From Seiridium cupressi (taxonomy: Eukaryota; Ascomycota; Sordariomycetes; Amphisphaeriales; Sporocadaceae): a stretch of 30,465 nt of DNA. Below, one piece after another: positions 11,071-21,492 of the stretch. A program made the translations under genes and the position numbers. Where the stretch lies: NCBI GenBank assembly GCA_036674765.1, contig JARVKI010000182.1:1-30465 (forward strand). Reading direction: 5' to 3'. The notes beneath the pieces are model-generated. The model did no database searches. It was not told where the DNA came from and worked only from the letters and a program-made list of their open reading frames with translations. Numbering within the stretch: position 1 is the stretch's first letter; each line of letters opens with the position of its first letter.

Positions 11071-12711
11071 TCAACTCCGCACCATGTCGAGAGGATCAGC
11101 GGATGAAGAACCAACACTCTTGGCGGCAAATGTCTTCATTTCGCTAACCCCGAAGTACCTAATCTTAGCGTTAGATTACAGTTTACTGCGGAATTTGATG
11201 AGAAAACTTACATTGTTAGAATTATTCGTGCGAAATCATCCACGTCGGTATCTCTACCACTATTGAAGAAGTGCTCCAAGGCGAAACCCGATATGATGAA
11301 GAATGGCTTTGATTTCCATGCCTCAAAGAAGCCATGAGAGTCTGTCGCATTCCACAAGTGGTTCGATAACGTCCACCTGTGGATCGTGGCCCAAACGCCG
11401 AGCTGCTCTTTGGGGTGTCAGCATGGTTTTGGGACACAAAGAAGACCTCTCACCAGAATTGGCTCGCCCTTTTAGCAAATCCCAGAAGAATATTACTGCT
11501 TGTCCAAAGATATAGGTCTTCCGGACGCTTTCCGCAAAGATCCAGCGCTAGAAGCAAGCTTAGCATGTTATTACAGCTAGGGAGGGACTTTGCTTACCTC
11601 CCATGATTCTGGTGGCTGATTGCGGAGTTCGGCTTCATCGATCTCGCTTTCACTGTCGAGATTGTCCCGAATTCTAGATAGTTCTGCGAGCCAGGAGTCG
11701 AGTATACCCGTATCATTATCAGCTTGTGAGCCAAGGGTGATATCACCGTCGAACATCCTCATGAGTTGGTAGAGCATGAGAGCATGGACTCTAGCTAGCT
11801 TCTCCTGTGGCTTGAGAGCCGAGCCGGAGGCGGATTCGTGAAGTGATTTAACATTGTCGTGGAGTGCTCTTAGAACCATGCCACGGTTAGAATCGTTATT
11901 GTGGGTATAAAGAACACTCATGGAGAATGCTTGAAGGATCCAGTGAGGCATGTTATCTTTGTAAAGATGCCGATGCAAGAAGGGAGTACAGCTCTCGCGG
12001 GCGAACTGGGGAACCTAATTTGTGTGGCTTATTAGCATGTGTAAGCCAAATGACACGATAAAAATCCGTACTAGACTTGTCATTGCTTTCAATCCAAATG
12101 CGACTTGAGTATTAGGATCATAGAGCTGCCATGGTTCTGGGTATTTGTTAGAGTTGTTAGTCACATGATGGGAAACGAGAACTTGCGATAGTCGTCCTGG
12201 ACTCGTCAGTTGATGCACAGATACCACTGATAGGGAAGCATACACATATGTGATTCATCTTCGAATAGTCTGTCCTAGTCAAGCCCTCCTCAATCCCGCC
12301 GGACTGCGTTGGCTCTTGTTGCATGAACGGACTGTTTTGCCAAAAGCTGTCAAGAAGGTCGTTTTCGGGCATGGCGTGCAGCAGCGAATCCAGCATTGGG
12401 TCAATGTGAAATCGAGAGTTCTCCAGCGTCTGCTCAGGGTCCAATGGGAATGGGAATTCAGCGGAGTCCAGCCTAAGGCCATCTTGACCCAGGCTAGGTA
12501 AGTGTATAGGCCCATTATCGGCATGGGCTTCCATCTCCATAGGGTAGCCATCTGCGGAGGTAGCTTGTCTGCTGGCGCGGCCTCCATAGATGCAGGGGCA
12601 CTTCTTCTTGGTGCATTGGTTGCATATTGGTGACCGCTTGTCGCACCGACGCTTACTGCGAACGCAGGCGTTGCAGCTCTTCTGCCTCGACGTAACCGGG
12701 GTGGCGGCCAT
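11071..12711 (-). CDS. Zn(II)2Cys6 fungal transcription factor, six exons
   Basis: This is a nuclear DNA-binding regulator. The N-terminal binuclear zinc cluster has Cys13, 16, 23, 30, 33 and 40 (CX2CX6CX6CX2CX6C) with a basic RSKRR loop. The C-terminal half matches a fungal regulator middle domain, with recognisable stretches such as EKLARVHALMLYQLMRMFDG, WIFAESVRK and IHRWTLSNHLW. Minus-strand exons are 12225-12711, 12072-12136, 11598-12014, 11454-11547, 11212-11407 and 11071-11158. Introns are 88, 57, 50, 46 and 53 nt. The frame stays open across all junctions, giving 448 residues. Intron 1 (donor GTATCT, branch CTAAC, acceptor CAG) was chosen because nearer acceptors give stops. Its likely targets are the aldo-keto reductase downstream and, formerly, the divergent MFS transporter. 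The promoter carries a 9-bp CCG-containing inverted repeat. Confidence 0.9.
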
Positions 12712-13722
12712 GATATCAGACGCGAGGGGATGCGTACGCGTACTCTATCAGATAATAGCTAGTAGTGCAGAGCAAGGGGGTAATCTTGCTGTCGCGATCG
12801 CAGGTCTGTACGTCTCGTGTCAGCGTCAAGTTCTCGCCAGCTGTAGCGTGTGAAAGTCCGCAACTCCGCTCTGGCTCAGCCCTACTGACATTGCGGGGTG
12901 GAGAGTGCGGACTTCGCACTAATCCATGTAAGCTAAGACATTCATTCCTACGTCCCGACATTATGGTAAACCAGGTATTTACTAGAATTAGCGACTTTTC
13001 TTCATATAATTTGGAACTGGTACTTAATTTATTCATCCATCTTGCATACAGGTAATCGATCTCCCATTGCCGCCCCCAGATCGACGATGCTATGAATAGG
13101 TCAAAGTTGCCGGCCGTGAATATAGCCGTTATCGCAGTCGCGGCAGTGATCGACATTACGGTAGTTGTGCAACTAACCTTCGTCATCGAGGCATCGGAGA
13201 ACAGACGATTGAATGGCGACACCAGTCGCGGTCACGGTCTCAGTGGTGGAAGTCGACATGAAGGTGGCAATGATCGCGGCCGGTTCTGTTAGTGCTGGTT
13301 ACGACGACCGTTCACTTACATGGCTTCATCCTAATTGATCATGAATACCGTCCTATCCCAACGAACTCTTTCGACGAATTTCTTCTCCAACAATATGACA
13401 TTATCCTGAGTGTCATACTCACCTGATCACACCCTCCATCGACGCCTTTCGGGTGGGGACTGTGGGGCCTAAGAGCCGACTTAAGCCATGACACCACGAC
13501 TTAGAATCGCTATAGCGTCATCTCGGGCGGTGACCCGATCGCTCCTCGGCTTAGCCAGTCATTTCTAATTGGTAGTGACCAACTTAGATCGCTATATATT
13601 TAGCTGAGCACATACTAGAGCCGATTTCGCCCTCCGGGCGTAGCCAAATCTTTCTATATTGGAAGGTACAGCACAGAATCTCGACGCTGTCAAAATGACC
13701 ATTTCATCGGGCTTCTCCAAAT
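12712..13722. other. Divergent intergenic region, regulator / MFS relic
   Basis: About 1 kb separates the regulator start from the MFS relic start. Besides the inverted repeat at 12854-12914, it has a segment with many short palindromic elements (about 13460-13660, for example TCGGG/CCCGA and repeated GAGCCGA/CGGCTTAG/GAGCCGA words). This could be transposon debris. No protein-like exon chain was found; open frames such as 13092-13292 are short and unsupported. Confidence 0.45.
12854..12914. promoter_or_regulatory. CGG-type inverted repeat upstream of the regulator
   Basis: AAGTCCGCA (12854-12862) and TGCGGACTT (12906-12914) are exact reverse complements, 43 nt apart. They lie 143-203 bp upstream of the Zn2Cys6 gene start and in the intergenic region shared with the decayed MFS gene. 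Zn2Cys6 proteins commonly bind CGG triplets, so this is a candidate regulator site. The spacing is too wide for one dimer, so two half-sites or a hairpin are alternatives. Confidence 0.35.
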
Positions 13723-14850
13723 ATGTCCATCGAACTGCGTGACGCCCCCGAAGCGCGTGCTTTGGCACGCAACGATAAAGATGATGATGCGATGCAATAT
13801 CTGCCCCCAGCGGATCGGGCTTAGAAGCATGGAAATCCCTGTTCGACAGTTTTGTAATTCAAGCTGTGTTCTGGGGTATGATTCAACACAGGAATCTTCG
13901 AGATCCAGGTGCTGACTACGAATACAGACTTCCCTCTCACCTTTGATGTCTTTGAAGATCATTACTCGAGGCAGCCCAAGTCCGAAAATAATACTAATAT
14001 TTAAGTCATTGGTGCTGTCTCAACAAGCATTTACTTCCTTGGAGCTCCAATTGCAAGCACTCTAGTGCGCAAGTATTAGCGTTGACAAAGACAATCGGTT
14101 GCCGTTGGATCCTTTCTCTGTGCGCTATCCTTGCTCGCGGCTTCGTTTGCCACTTCGGTGCCCGGCCTCGTTATGACTCAGGGAATTATGTACGGCTTCG
14201 GATTGGCGATGTTATACTTCCCAGTCCTACAGGCGTTGGTTGAATGGTTTCAGCGCCGCCGTGGGCTTGCGTACGGGCTGCTATATGCTCGCGGAGGAAC
14301 GAATGGCGCCGGTTTGCCATTCCTCCCAGAGGCGCTGCTCTCCAAGTATGGATATCTGACGACATTGAGAGCTGTAACAGTCGCATGACTTGTCCTAGTG
14401 GCACCGATCTTGCCATTGATCAAATGCCGTCTGGCTACGTCGAACAACGGTGCGCTACGTGCCGTTGATTGGAGTTTCTTCCGGCAGCCACTGTTCTGGT
14501 GTTTTTCACTCTCCAATCTCTCCCAAGTTCTAGGCTACTACATCCCATGGTTGTTTTTGCCTACCTTTGCTTCTAACACGGGACCATCTGGAACTGTGGG
14601 GGTGTTGATCCTCGCTGTCAACAATCTGGCAAGTGTCATGGGCCAAGTCAGTTTTGGATACCTCTGTAACTGCATTAAGAATGTTCTCAGCCTGGTTTTT
14701 GTATTATCTTTCATATCTTTGGTGGCTGCATTCTGTCTTTGGGGCTTTGCGCGGTCACTTAGGGCTGTCCTCGCCTTCTCGCTGGTCATGGGTGGTTCGC
14801 TGGAGCGTTTGTGGTCCTCTGGCAGAAGTTTGGCTCGACGCTATTGGTGG
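13723..14850 (+). pseudogene. Decayed MFS (monocarboxylate transporter-like) gene
   Basis: This is the relic of a fungal MCT-type major facilitator permease, a plasma-membrane or organellar carrier with 12 helices expected. The N-terminus starts at the ATG at 13723 with an acidic tail and PPAD. A frameshift near 13811-13822 follows, then GLEAWKSLFDSFVIQAVFWG. An intron at 13876-13927 (GTATGA..ACAG, branch GCTGAC) still splices in frame into the LTFDVFEDHYS segment. Later parts include ASFATSVPGLVMTQGIMYG, WFQRRRGLAYGL and SFFRQPLFWCFS. In-frame stops are TAA 14002-14004, TAG 14077-14079, TGA 14083-14085 and TGA 14386-14388. A second frameshift lies near 14791-14800, before FAGAFVVLWQKFG. About 60 C-terminal residues are not recognisable. 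It is divergent from the regulator, so it was probably once part of the same locus. Confidence 0.85.
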
Positions 14851-14987
14851 CTGGGTCGTGGTTGTGGCGTCAGCCACAGATACCTCGGTAAATTCCGGGA
14901 AATTCCCGACGGGAATTAGTTAGCTCAAGCAAGCTCCTACATACTCAATTTCGTACCCGCTAATCATACGTGAACTACATGGCTGTC

Positions 14988-16187
14988 TCACTGAGGGATA
15001 TCGTCTAGGTCGAAAGAACGAATTGTCGCCAATCTCCTACCAGATCCTGTCGGGCAGCGAACCTCTCCTAAAGTTGAAAGGAGTATTGGTTGCGTTGTAC
15101 CGGAGAATCGTGGAGGTATTGGGACATTCAAAGACAGACGACAAAGAACGACATATTCCGGAACATCCGTTAGCTGATAGGCAGACCGAAAGTGGGGATT
15201 GAGCATTTACCTCCCAGTCGTCCAGCAATTCTACGGGCATTTCGAGGACGTTGCCCAGGGCGTCTTCGAATGTTATGGAGAGCCCGCGTGTTGGGTCGAT
15301 GACACCAGTAAACCCTAGTGAACTGGAAACTAGGAGATGTAGCTGAGTCACATTCCCGGCTATCGTGGCTATCAAGTCTTTGACTTGGATAATGGCGTCG
15401 AGTGCGCCCGCCACACCTTCTAGGATGGATCTGCTTCTCTGTTCTTGGACATGGCTGATTTCATCTAACCTCTGTATCTGGAGGTGACCTGACTCTTCAC
15501 GCTGGCGTAAATAGTCGATAAGCGTTTGTTTATGCGTTTGCTGGTCGGAGATCAATCCCCTGACTTCTTCTATCCTTGATAGGACGGTCTCGTTATCTGC
15601 ACGGGATGCGTTCCTTCAATGTTCATTAGACCATAGCCAATAAAGTAGAACTTGCCAAGGCTCATTTGATACTTACCGCGCAACAATCCATATCAACAGT
15701 GTCAATCTTTGTGTGTTTCTTCCCAGCTTGTCTTGGAGCTCTTGCAAGCGCCCCTTCTCTCTCATCGACCACTCCACTTTTCGAAAAACATCTTTCGTCT
15801 TGTTTCCCGAACCTCCGGTCTTTAGGCTCTCATGATATCGTGGTACTATTTTATCGAGTACGTCTTTGATAAGAGTACCAGATTCATCAGTGACAAATCT
15901 GGTGACATTGATCAGGCTGCTCACTGACGGGCAGAAGGCATATTGTTCATATATGGCAACAACCTTGTTAGGACTTAGTTACGGGTTCCGATACTGGCTG
16001 ATTCCACTAGACTGTGCCGGTAGCTTACATGCATCAAGACTTGTGTGAATCTATCCAAGTCTTTGCGCAGGTCACGATAACCTTTCGCGCTGCCTCCCGC
16101 CGTTCCCGAAGCCCGACCAAGCTGGATTGCAAGTTGACAGATAGCGATAATGTCGCCGACGCTTCCAAACGTCAGCCCGAGCTCCAT
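14988..16187 (-). CDS. STAND-type N-terminal domain / ubiquitin-like domain protein
   Basis: From memory this belongs to a common fungal family beginning MELGLTFGSVGDIIAICQLA, an N-terminal helical domain also found on NACHT/ankyrin STAND proteins, often followed by a ubiquitin-like domain. Clear exons are 16029-16187, 15677-15963 and 15211-15613. Introns are 65 nt (GTAAGC..AAG) and 63 nt (GTAAGT..AAG). Recognisable parts are YRDLRKDLDRFTQVLMH, KDVFRKVEWSMREK, RNTQRLTLLIW, ETVLSRIEEVRGLISDQQ and VTQLHLLVSSS, then DPTRGLSITFEDALGNVLEM. The middle is probably coiled-coil. The 3' end is uncertain. A 37-nt intron (15174-15210) would lead to a stop at 14988 and 344 residues, whereas reading through stops at 15037. 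Neither tail matches the ubiquitin-like domain I expected, so the C-terminus may be degraded. The ATG at 16187 is used because the upstream extension begins with GTG. Confidence 0.72.
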
Positions 16188-18402
16188 TGAGGATAGATAC
16201 GTCGGGACTTTGGCAATATTTGCCTTTGATCGTTCCACAATGTTTTGAGGGACGTCAAAAGAATTTACATCAATTTTCGGATGTGGCGAATCTCATGATG
16301 GGGCTGTGTCACGTTCAATTGATCCATTGACGTGCATAGTCGTGGACGCCTTGCGCATCACATGCAAGTTCGACATACATAGGTATGTGATTGGAACAAT
16401 AAGCATAAACGTTCTTGGAAGGTGGCTCCAAAATACTTGGTACCACCCAATTGAGGGCGCAGTGCTTGCAGAAGACAGCCTGATGTCGATGCGGCTTAGA
16501 AGCGCACTTATCGGTACATGTACATAATGCATGGGCGAACAGGTCACCGGCCGGTCAATGGCGGTGGAACAGGACCAATATAACTGCCAGTCAGCCCAAT
16601 AGCGACGAGTTCAATGAGATTGAACGTTGCAGCAGGTACACTCATCTCCACTGTTGGCCAGTAATTCGCTGGCGTGCCTACGGCCAGCCGATGGGCTATC
16701 GGCTGCTCATTTACCATGCAGCTGGTAGGTTCTGGGGGTATTGAAATCCAAGCGCGGGCCAGCTGAGCGCTCCCACTGCTGCTTGAGGTAAAACATTGGC
16801 AAGAGAAATTCAGCTCACCTTGTTGGTTGGTTTCAGCCTCAACCTTTTGCGAGTCCTGCGAAATCTCTGATCAATCAACTCTTTTCGATATTCGCACATC
16901 TCTGTTTGCACAGCCATTTCCATCTAATAGCTCCGTTAGGCGTTGTTACCATCAGTGGTCCCGGCATTTCGGACCTTGGAAAGCCTAATCTGGTCTGTTC
17001 CCTGACACTGCTATTGATGTGTTATTATTCATTCCCCCCCGACTACGTAGCACATGCTGTGACGGTCAAGCTACGTCCCGGTTTCTCATCCCAAGAAAGA
17101 GTATCTGTATAATTTAACCGGTTTCATGTTCCCCAGTAGATGGAGTCGTCTTCGCAATGAAATCAATTACCAGGCGAAGCTGGTAATATACGTCCAAGCC
17201 ACTTCTCTGAGATGGACGATGGAAGCTTTAAAACTGCTCATAATGCTGGCGCACTCGTTATGTTGGTCAGGACTACCTCGTGGAGAGCTAATCCATCTGA
17301 CGGAAGCCAAGAAATCTCATTCGCACTGATATGGAGAGCAAAGAGAGAATTTTTGAAGTCACAGGGAATAGGGAAAGAAAAATAGACTGCCGTCCTATCG
17401 AGTGCCAGGAAGCAGGAGAAGAGGCAAGGTGTAATAGCTTTTTGTGGAAGTGGAATATATGGTGCGGCCCAGTCGAGAATACTCTAATCTAATGGAAGAA
17501 AGTATTCTTTACGGGAGGAACCACGTCCATAGGGAGACTGGAGGATGAAACACACAAGCGTTTCTATGTACCTACATGTGGGAGACCTGTTGATAGTGTT
17601 CCCGGCTAACGACTTCAAATCAATGTGAATGATCCCAGGAAGGGGAAATGCTTGCTCATCTCGCCTTCCGCCGTCTGAGGATGGCTAGCCCGGCTGGAAA
17701 ATAGAAAAGATCCTTTGGTTTACGGCGAAGCAGAGTTCAAAGCTGACCGCAACATGCGCGCGGATGTCTGGACATCTGACTCTGTTAGTTTTTTTGACCG
17801 AGGGCAGCGATGGTTTCTAAAGAGTGAGGAGACATTGGGAGGTATCGTATTGTTCGCAAGCGCTCTTTCTCCGACCTCTCAGACGCGACAATTCCGTTGT
17901 CCTGGGTCTATTCGATCCACCTCTAGCATAACATCGTCCTCCTACTGCATGCCAAGCCGTTTTGCTGATCAATTCGCTACCTCTCAGTCAGATTACAGAG
18001 ATCTGAATAGCTGGGCTAGGTAGCTATAGGGTTAGTTTACAGATGTCTAGTTGCCTCTTGCTTGGTTACAATTCAAGCATCAAATCGAGCTGATGTATGC
18101 ACTATGAAGGTTTTCGGTGCTTCTCTGTCCATGTTTGCGCTGTTCAATCCACACTTATCGCACGCACGACTATTTGAACGTCTTCTTAAAAGTTTTATAC
18201 TTTGGCGTAGTTGGTTACATGTAATCTGAGGGGAACCCCGCTCACCTTTGACTTCATGTTTTCGTCATTGACTCGCAATCGAGTTTGAAACGAATCTAGC
18301 AACGGAGAAAATACCTCGATTTCAAATCAATTGAACCCTTCATGTTTAGGCATCATCAGCCATGAAATGAGAAGCCCCTCTTAGTGCCAATAATCCACGA
18401 AC
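16188..18402. other. Intergenic region, no supported gene
   Basis: Open frames here are short and unrecognised. The most protein-like is a plus-strand frame from the ATG at 17140 to a stop near 17384. It reads about 75 codons without interruption after a TGA at 17158-17160 and ends in a basic stretch resembling WRAKREFLKSQG. It could be a relic with one stop or chance. The last ~300 bp precede the sulfite oxidase gene and hold a two-codon upstream ORF (ATG AAA TGA, 18362-18370). Confidence 0.45.
18362..18370 (+). promoter_or_regulatory. Minimal upstream ORF before sulfite oxidase
   Basis: ATG AAA TGA lies 33 nt before the sulfite oxidase ATG. If it is inside the leader, it could reduce or regulate initiation at the main start. 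The transcription start is unknown, so this is only a candidate. Confidence 0.3.
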
Positions 18403-19642
18403 ATGGGTGCAAATGGTGGTTCCACCGATAGCGGGACCCCGCAATCCCGACCCCTAAAGCTCACTGGCGAGCCACTGAACAGAGAACCTCCTGTTAAGCA
18501 GCTTTTGTCAAGGTTGAACCACTTCATGAACTGGTTCCGGGCAACTACTGACTTTCAACATAGCTTCTTGACAGAAGACGGAGCTTACGATCGTAACCAT
18601 GGTCCTATCCCACAGATAGATCGCTCCACCCATACCATTAAAGTGGATGGCGCCGTTGGGAAGACATTATCTCTGAACATCGATGACCTTGCCACTTCCT
18701 TTCCACAGCACGAAGTTGTATGTGCTCTTCAATGCGCTGGCAATCGCCGTCACACTATGCGCACCCGTCTCAAGGAGGTTGATGGTATTGACTGGGGCGA
18801 TGGAGCTATCATGAACTGTAGCTGGCGAGGGCCACGCCTACGAGACGTCCTCATGGCTGCCAGCCCCAAGCTCGACTCTGGCCATGTTGCGTTTGCATGT
18901 CATCAACAAGAGACCCAAGATGACTCCTGGTATGGTGGTAGCATTGAACTTGAAAGGGCACTTCGTGGGGAGGCGAACGTGCTGCTTGCACTCGAGGTAA
19001 AGCCTCACGAACACAGAACTAATTGGCACTGTCAGATTGTATTGACCAGTTCTATAGCGGAACTCCAAACCTCTTTCGCCGAAACATGGTGCGCCTATTA
19101 GGGTTATCGTGCCAGGTGTCGCAGGGGCTCGGTCTGTGAAGTGGCTCGACCGGATCACCGTTCAAGAGCAGGAGTCAACGAATCATTACCACAAGCATGA
19201 CTACAAGATTCTGCCCGAGGAAGCAAAGAATGCCAAGGAGGCCGAAAAGTACTGGGATAAAGTCCCTCCGCTTCAAGATATGCCGATCAACTCCGTGATT
19301 ATATCGCCTCAGCCCGACGAGACCGTTATCGTAGACACAGACGGCACAATTGAGGTTTCTGGTTATGCTGTGCCTGGCGGTGCAGACGGGCCTGTCGTTA
19401 AGGTCGAGGTCTCTACTGATGTTGAAGGGCCCTGGACTGAAGCAGGACTGCAGGGTGAGCAAAGCAAATGGTCATGGGTAATATGGAAAGCCCGGATTGA
19501 GGTCGAGAAAGGGACGGGCAAGAAACTTTTCTCCCGGGCCATCGACAAGGGTGGAAATCAACAAACTGCATCGCCAGTATGGAACTTGCGGGGTGTGGGC
19601 TACAATGGTTATGGCGAGTCGAACAATATCACTATGGAATGA
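18403..19642 (+). CDS. Sulfite oxidase, molybdopterin type, no heme domain
   Basis: This is a molybdenum-cofactor enzyme that oxidises sulfite to sulfate, detoxifying sulfite from sulfur amino-acid breakdown. Exons 18403-18996 and 19058-19642 flank a 61-nt intron (GTAAAG..TATAG). Splicing gives 392 residues, the size of plant-type sulfite oxidase. The Mo-binding Cys111 is in CALQCAGNRR. The N-terminal RNHGPIP and the junction motif HGAPIRVIVPGVAGARSVKW, formed only after splicing, fit the oxidoreductase molybdopterin domain. The C-terminal part (from about residue 230, including VEVSTDVEGPWTEA and VWNLRGVGYNGYG) is the Mo-cofactor dimerisation domain. No cytochrome b5 domain, transmembrane helix or C-terminal SKL peroxisomal signal is visible. 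Electron acceptor and location are therefore unknown, and a related Mo-reductase activity is possible. Confidence 0.92.
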
Positions 19643-20526
19643 AATCACAGTGCGAGTCAATCAAATGACGTTGCTGAAGTAACCAGTGGCTCAGTTACTG
19701 CCATGAGAAAAAGGTGCTTCCCCTATGAGTATGATGAACATTGCATATAGCTTCGAGGCGCTCCACTCTTCGAGCCATGTAGTCCTTAGCTCGACCACGA
19801 CGATGCGCACTCATTCAACATCTTCCGGTCTTTTACCCACATTTATCGAGATCGAGTATATCACACCGGATCCAGTTAATTCTTGATAATCATATGACGC
19901 GAAATAGGAATTTTATATTCCATCGTGACCTCGCTATTACCAGGCACCCAATCTGGTCCGTCGCTGTGATATTAGAGCGGAGCCTCGGAAAGGTGGCCGA
20001 AGAGCGCATTCTTTTACGCAGAAGATGCTGGCTAGGCTGCAGGCTGTTTGGATTGGAATCGAGTACCACGCTGTCTTCTTACTCTGGATATTTGAGATGA
20101 AAAAGATGTCAATGGATTTGACAACTTGGATATTTGTCACGTATTTGTGGATGTTCTTGTTGCTGCTGGGCCAGATTCAGCGAAGTGGCAATCGTAAGGC
20201 CCTCAGGCCCGGTGAGAAACTTTAGCTAGTCAGCTGCTCGTTTGGTGAGCACTTGAGTGTAAGGGTTATATCCATTCTAATGGCTCTGAAATACTGTTGG
20301 CCCATATTTCAATATCTCAACGACATTTTGGGTTCCAGCCCTGCGAGAATGACTGCCCCGTGATAACTAGCAGCATCTTGCTCAGGCTGGTGACAACTGG
20401 AGAACTCAATATATTGCCAAACCTTCAGCGAAACTGTGAGAACTAGAACATTAAGATAACCGCACTTGACTGAGCCTGACCAGACTCATTCGAGGATGAT
20501 TTGATCAGATACCCGACCACACCAGC
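19643..20526. other. Intergenic region with one small hydrophobic ORF
   Basis: This lies between the sulfite oxidase stop and the stop of the convergent Ser-rich protein gene. An ATG-started 66-codon plus-strand ORF at 20025-20225 is strongly hydrophobic in the middle (TTWIFVTYLWMFLLLLGQI) with a basic tail. It could be a tiny membrane peptide or chance. Nothing else stands out. Confidence 0.4.
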
Positions 20527-21492
20527 TCATACATCAAGCTTATTCATCTGGTATTCAATCATCCTGCGGGCTACAGAGGAAAAGAACCCTTGAAACGCGG
20601 AAACGCAAACTCTAGCCCGCCCCTGCGCTCTGTTTAGCAGAGACGGGGCTAGTATACTGCTTTTCTGTAGGGGTGTCGTGTACTGCCCCGTGACAATGGT
20701 CGATTTGTCTCCAGATCTAGAAGAGGTGGGTCGTCTTCGAGAACGTTTCAGGGCCTTGTAGGCGCTGGAGATAGACTCAGCCTGACCATGGCTCTGGTTG
20801 CTCGAGAAGGATGTTGCGGCTGTGCTCGTCGAATGCTGACTCTCTGAGAACGATCGTCCAGAGCCAGTGTCGGTTGGCGAAGTTGGGGTCTCGGGTGTCT
20901 CTTCGTATCGCAGGGTTGGCAGTGCGATGCCACTGGCTCTGTGAAGGATTTTGCACGCGTATTTACCTTGCGGCTCGACGAATTCCTGCGGGAGTGCCGG
21001 AACTCGGGGGACATCCAGTTCGAAGCGGGAGAGGGGCCTCGAAGAGTAGACTGACATGGTACAGTAGTCATTGTCCTCGCTGTAAAATGATGCAGCAGTA
21101 CACTCCTGATCAGCATCAAGCACGTCTCGGTACTGGCTGGCCGGCTCAGAATACGGCTCGACAATGTCAGAGCGGGTGTCAAATTCGAAACGACGGCGCA
21201 TATTCACGATGGACGCCATATATGCCGAGGCCGTGTAGCCTTGGTAGGGCGGACCGTCCGTTTCCGGGGTGCGTGAATACCCCCGATCATGTCGCGACGA
21301 TTTCTCGACCGCCAAAGATCGATGGGGCGATGACACACTACCCATACGAGAGATTGGAGAAGTGCCGGTGTCCGACAGGGTGCACTCTATGGTGCTGAGG
21401 CGGTCATGCTGGTTCATGAAGCTCACTTCAAGACGATGTAGCGTCGTGAGGATATCCCCAAGAACGTCAGGAGCAGAAGAAGAGGCAGCCAT
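20527..21492 (-). CDS. Uncharacterised Ser-rich protein (321 aa)
   Basis: This long uninterrupted ORF has no recognised domain. I chose the ATG at 21492 (MAASSSAPDVLGDILTTLHR) because the sequence from there looks amphipathic and coiled-coil-like (LHRLEVSFMNQHDRLSTIE). The in-frame extension to the ATG at 21675 (382 aa) instead adds a hydrophobic, leader-like stretch. The middle is polar and disordered (Ser/Thr/Pro-rich, with PETPTSPTDTGSG). Near the C-terminus there is a basic patch (KALKRSRRRPTSSRSGD), which could be a nuclear localisation signal or phosphosite-rich region. The last 40 residues (RARVCVSAFQGFFSSVARR) look like a helix. It may be an ascomycete orphan. Its function is unknown, but its length makes chance unlikely. 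Confidence 0.65.
   Translation of the reverse strand: MAASSSAPDVLGDILTTLHRLEVSFMNQHDRLSTIECTLSDTGTSPISRMGSVSSPHRSLAVEKSSRHDRGYSRTPETDGPPYQGYTASAYMASIVNMRRRFEFDTRSDIVEPYSEPASQYRDVLDADQECTAASFYSEDNDYCTMSVYSSRPLSRFELDVPRVPALPQEFVEPQGKYACKILHRASGIALPTLRYEETPETPTSPTDTGSGRSFSESQHSTSTAATSFSSNQSHGQAESISSAYKALKRSRRRPTSSRSGDKSTIVTGQYTTPLQKSSILAPSLLNRAQGRARVCVSAFQGFFSSVARRMIEYQMNKLDV

Noticed and set aside
12137..12245. Apparent frameshift in the transcription factor after its zinc cluster exon
   Set aside because: An 88-nt intron (GTATCT donor at 12224, CTAAC branch, CAG acceptor at 12137) restores the frame exactly, so no mutation is needed.
12716..13222. 168-codon minus-strand ORF upstream of the regulator
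   Set aside because: No acceptable ATG-led domain structure; it covers the regulator promoter and reads as non-coding sequence.
13460..13660. Possible transposon remnant with repeated short palindromic words
   Set aside because: No terminal inverted repeats, target-site duplication or transposase frame could be identified, so it is only noted in the intergenic entry.
17140..17384. Plus-strand frame with one TGA, basic C-terminus
   Set aside because: The 75-codon open stretch is suggestive but matches no family I know, and it has no start after the TGA; not enough to call a gene.
18997..19057. Apparent premature stop in sulfite oxidase
   Set aside because: Explained by a normal 61-nt intron; splicing restores the conserved HGAPIRV segment.
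20811..21398. 195-codon plus-strand ORF opposite the Ser-rich protein gene
   Set aside because: Antisense shadow; it lacks any domain and the minus frame is longer, with an ordered low-complexity pattern.
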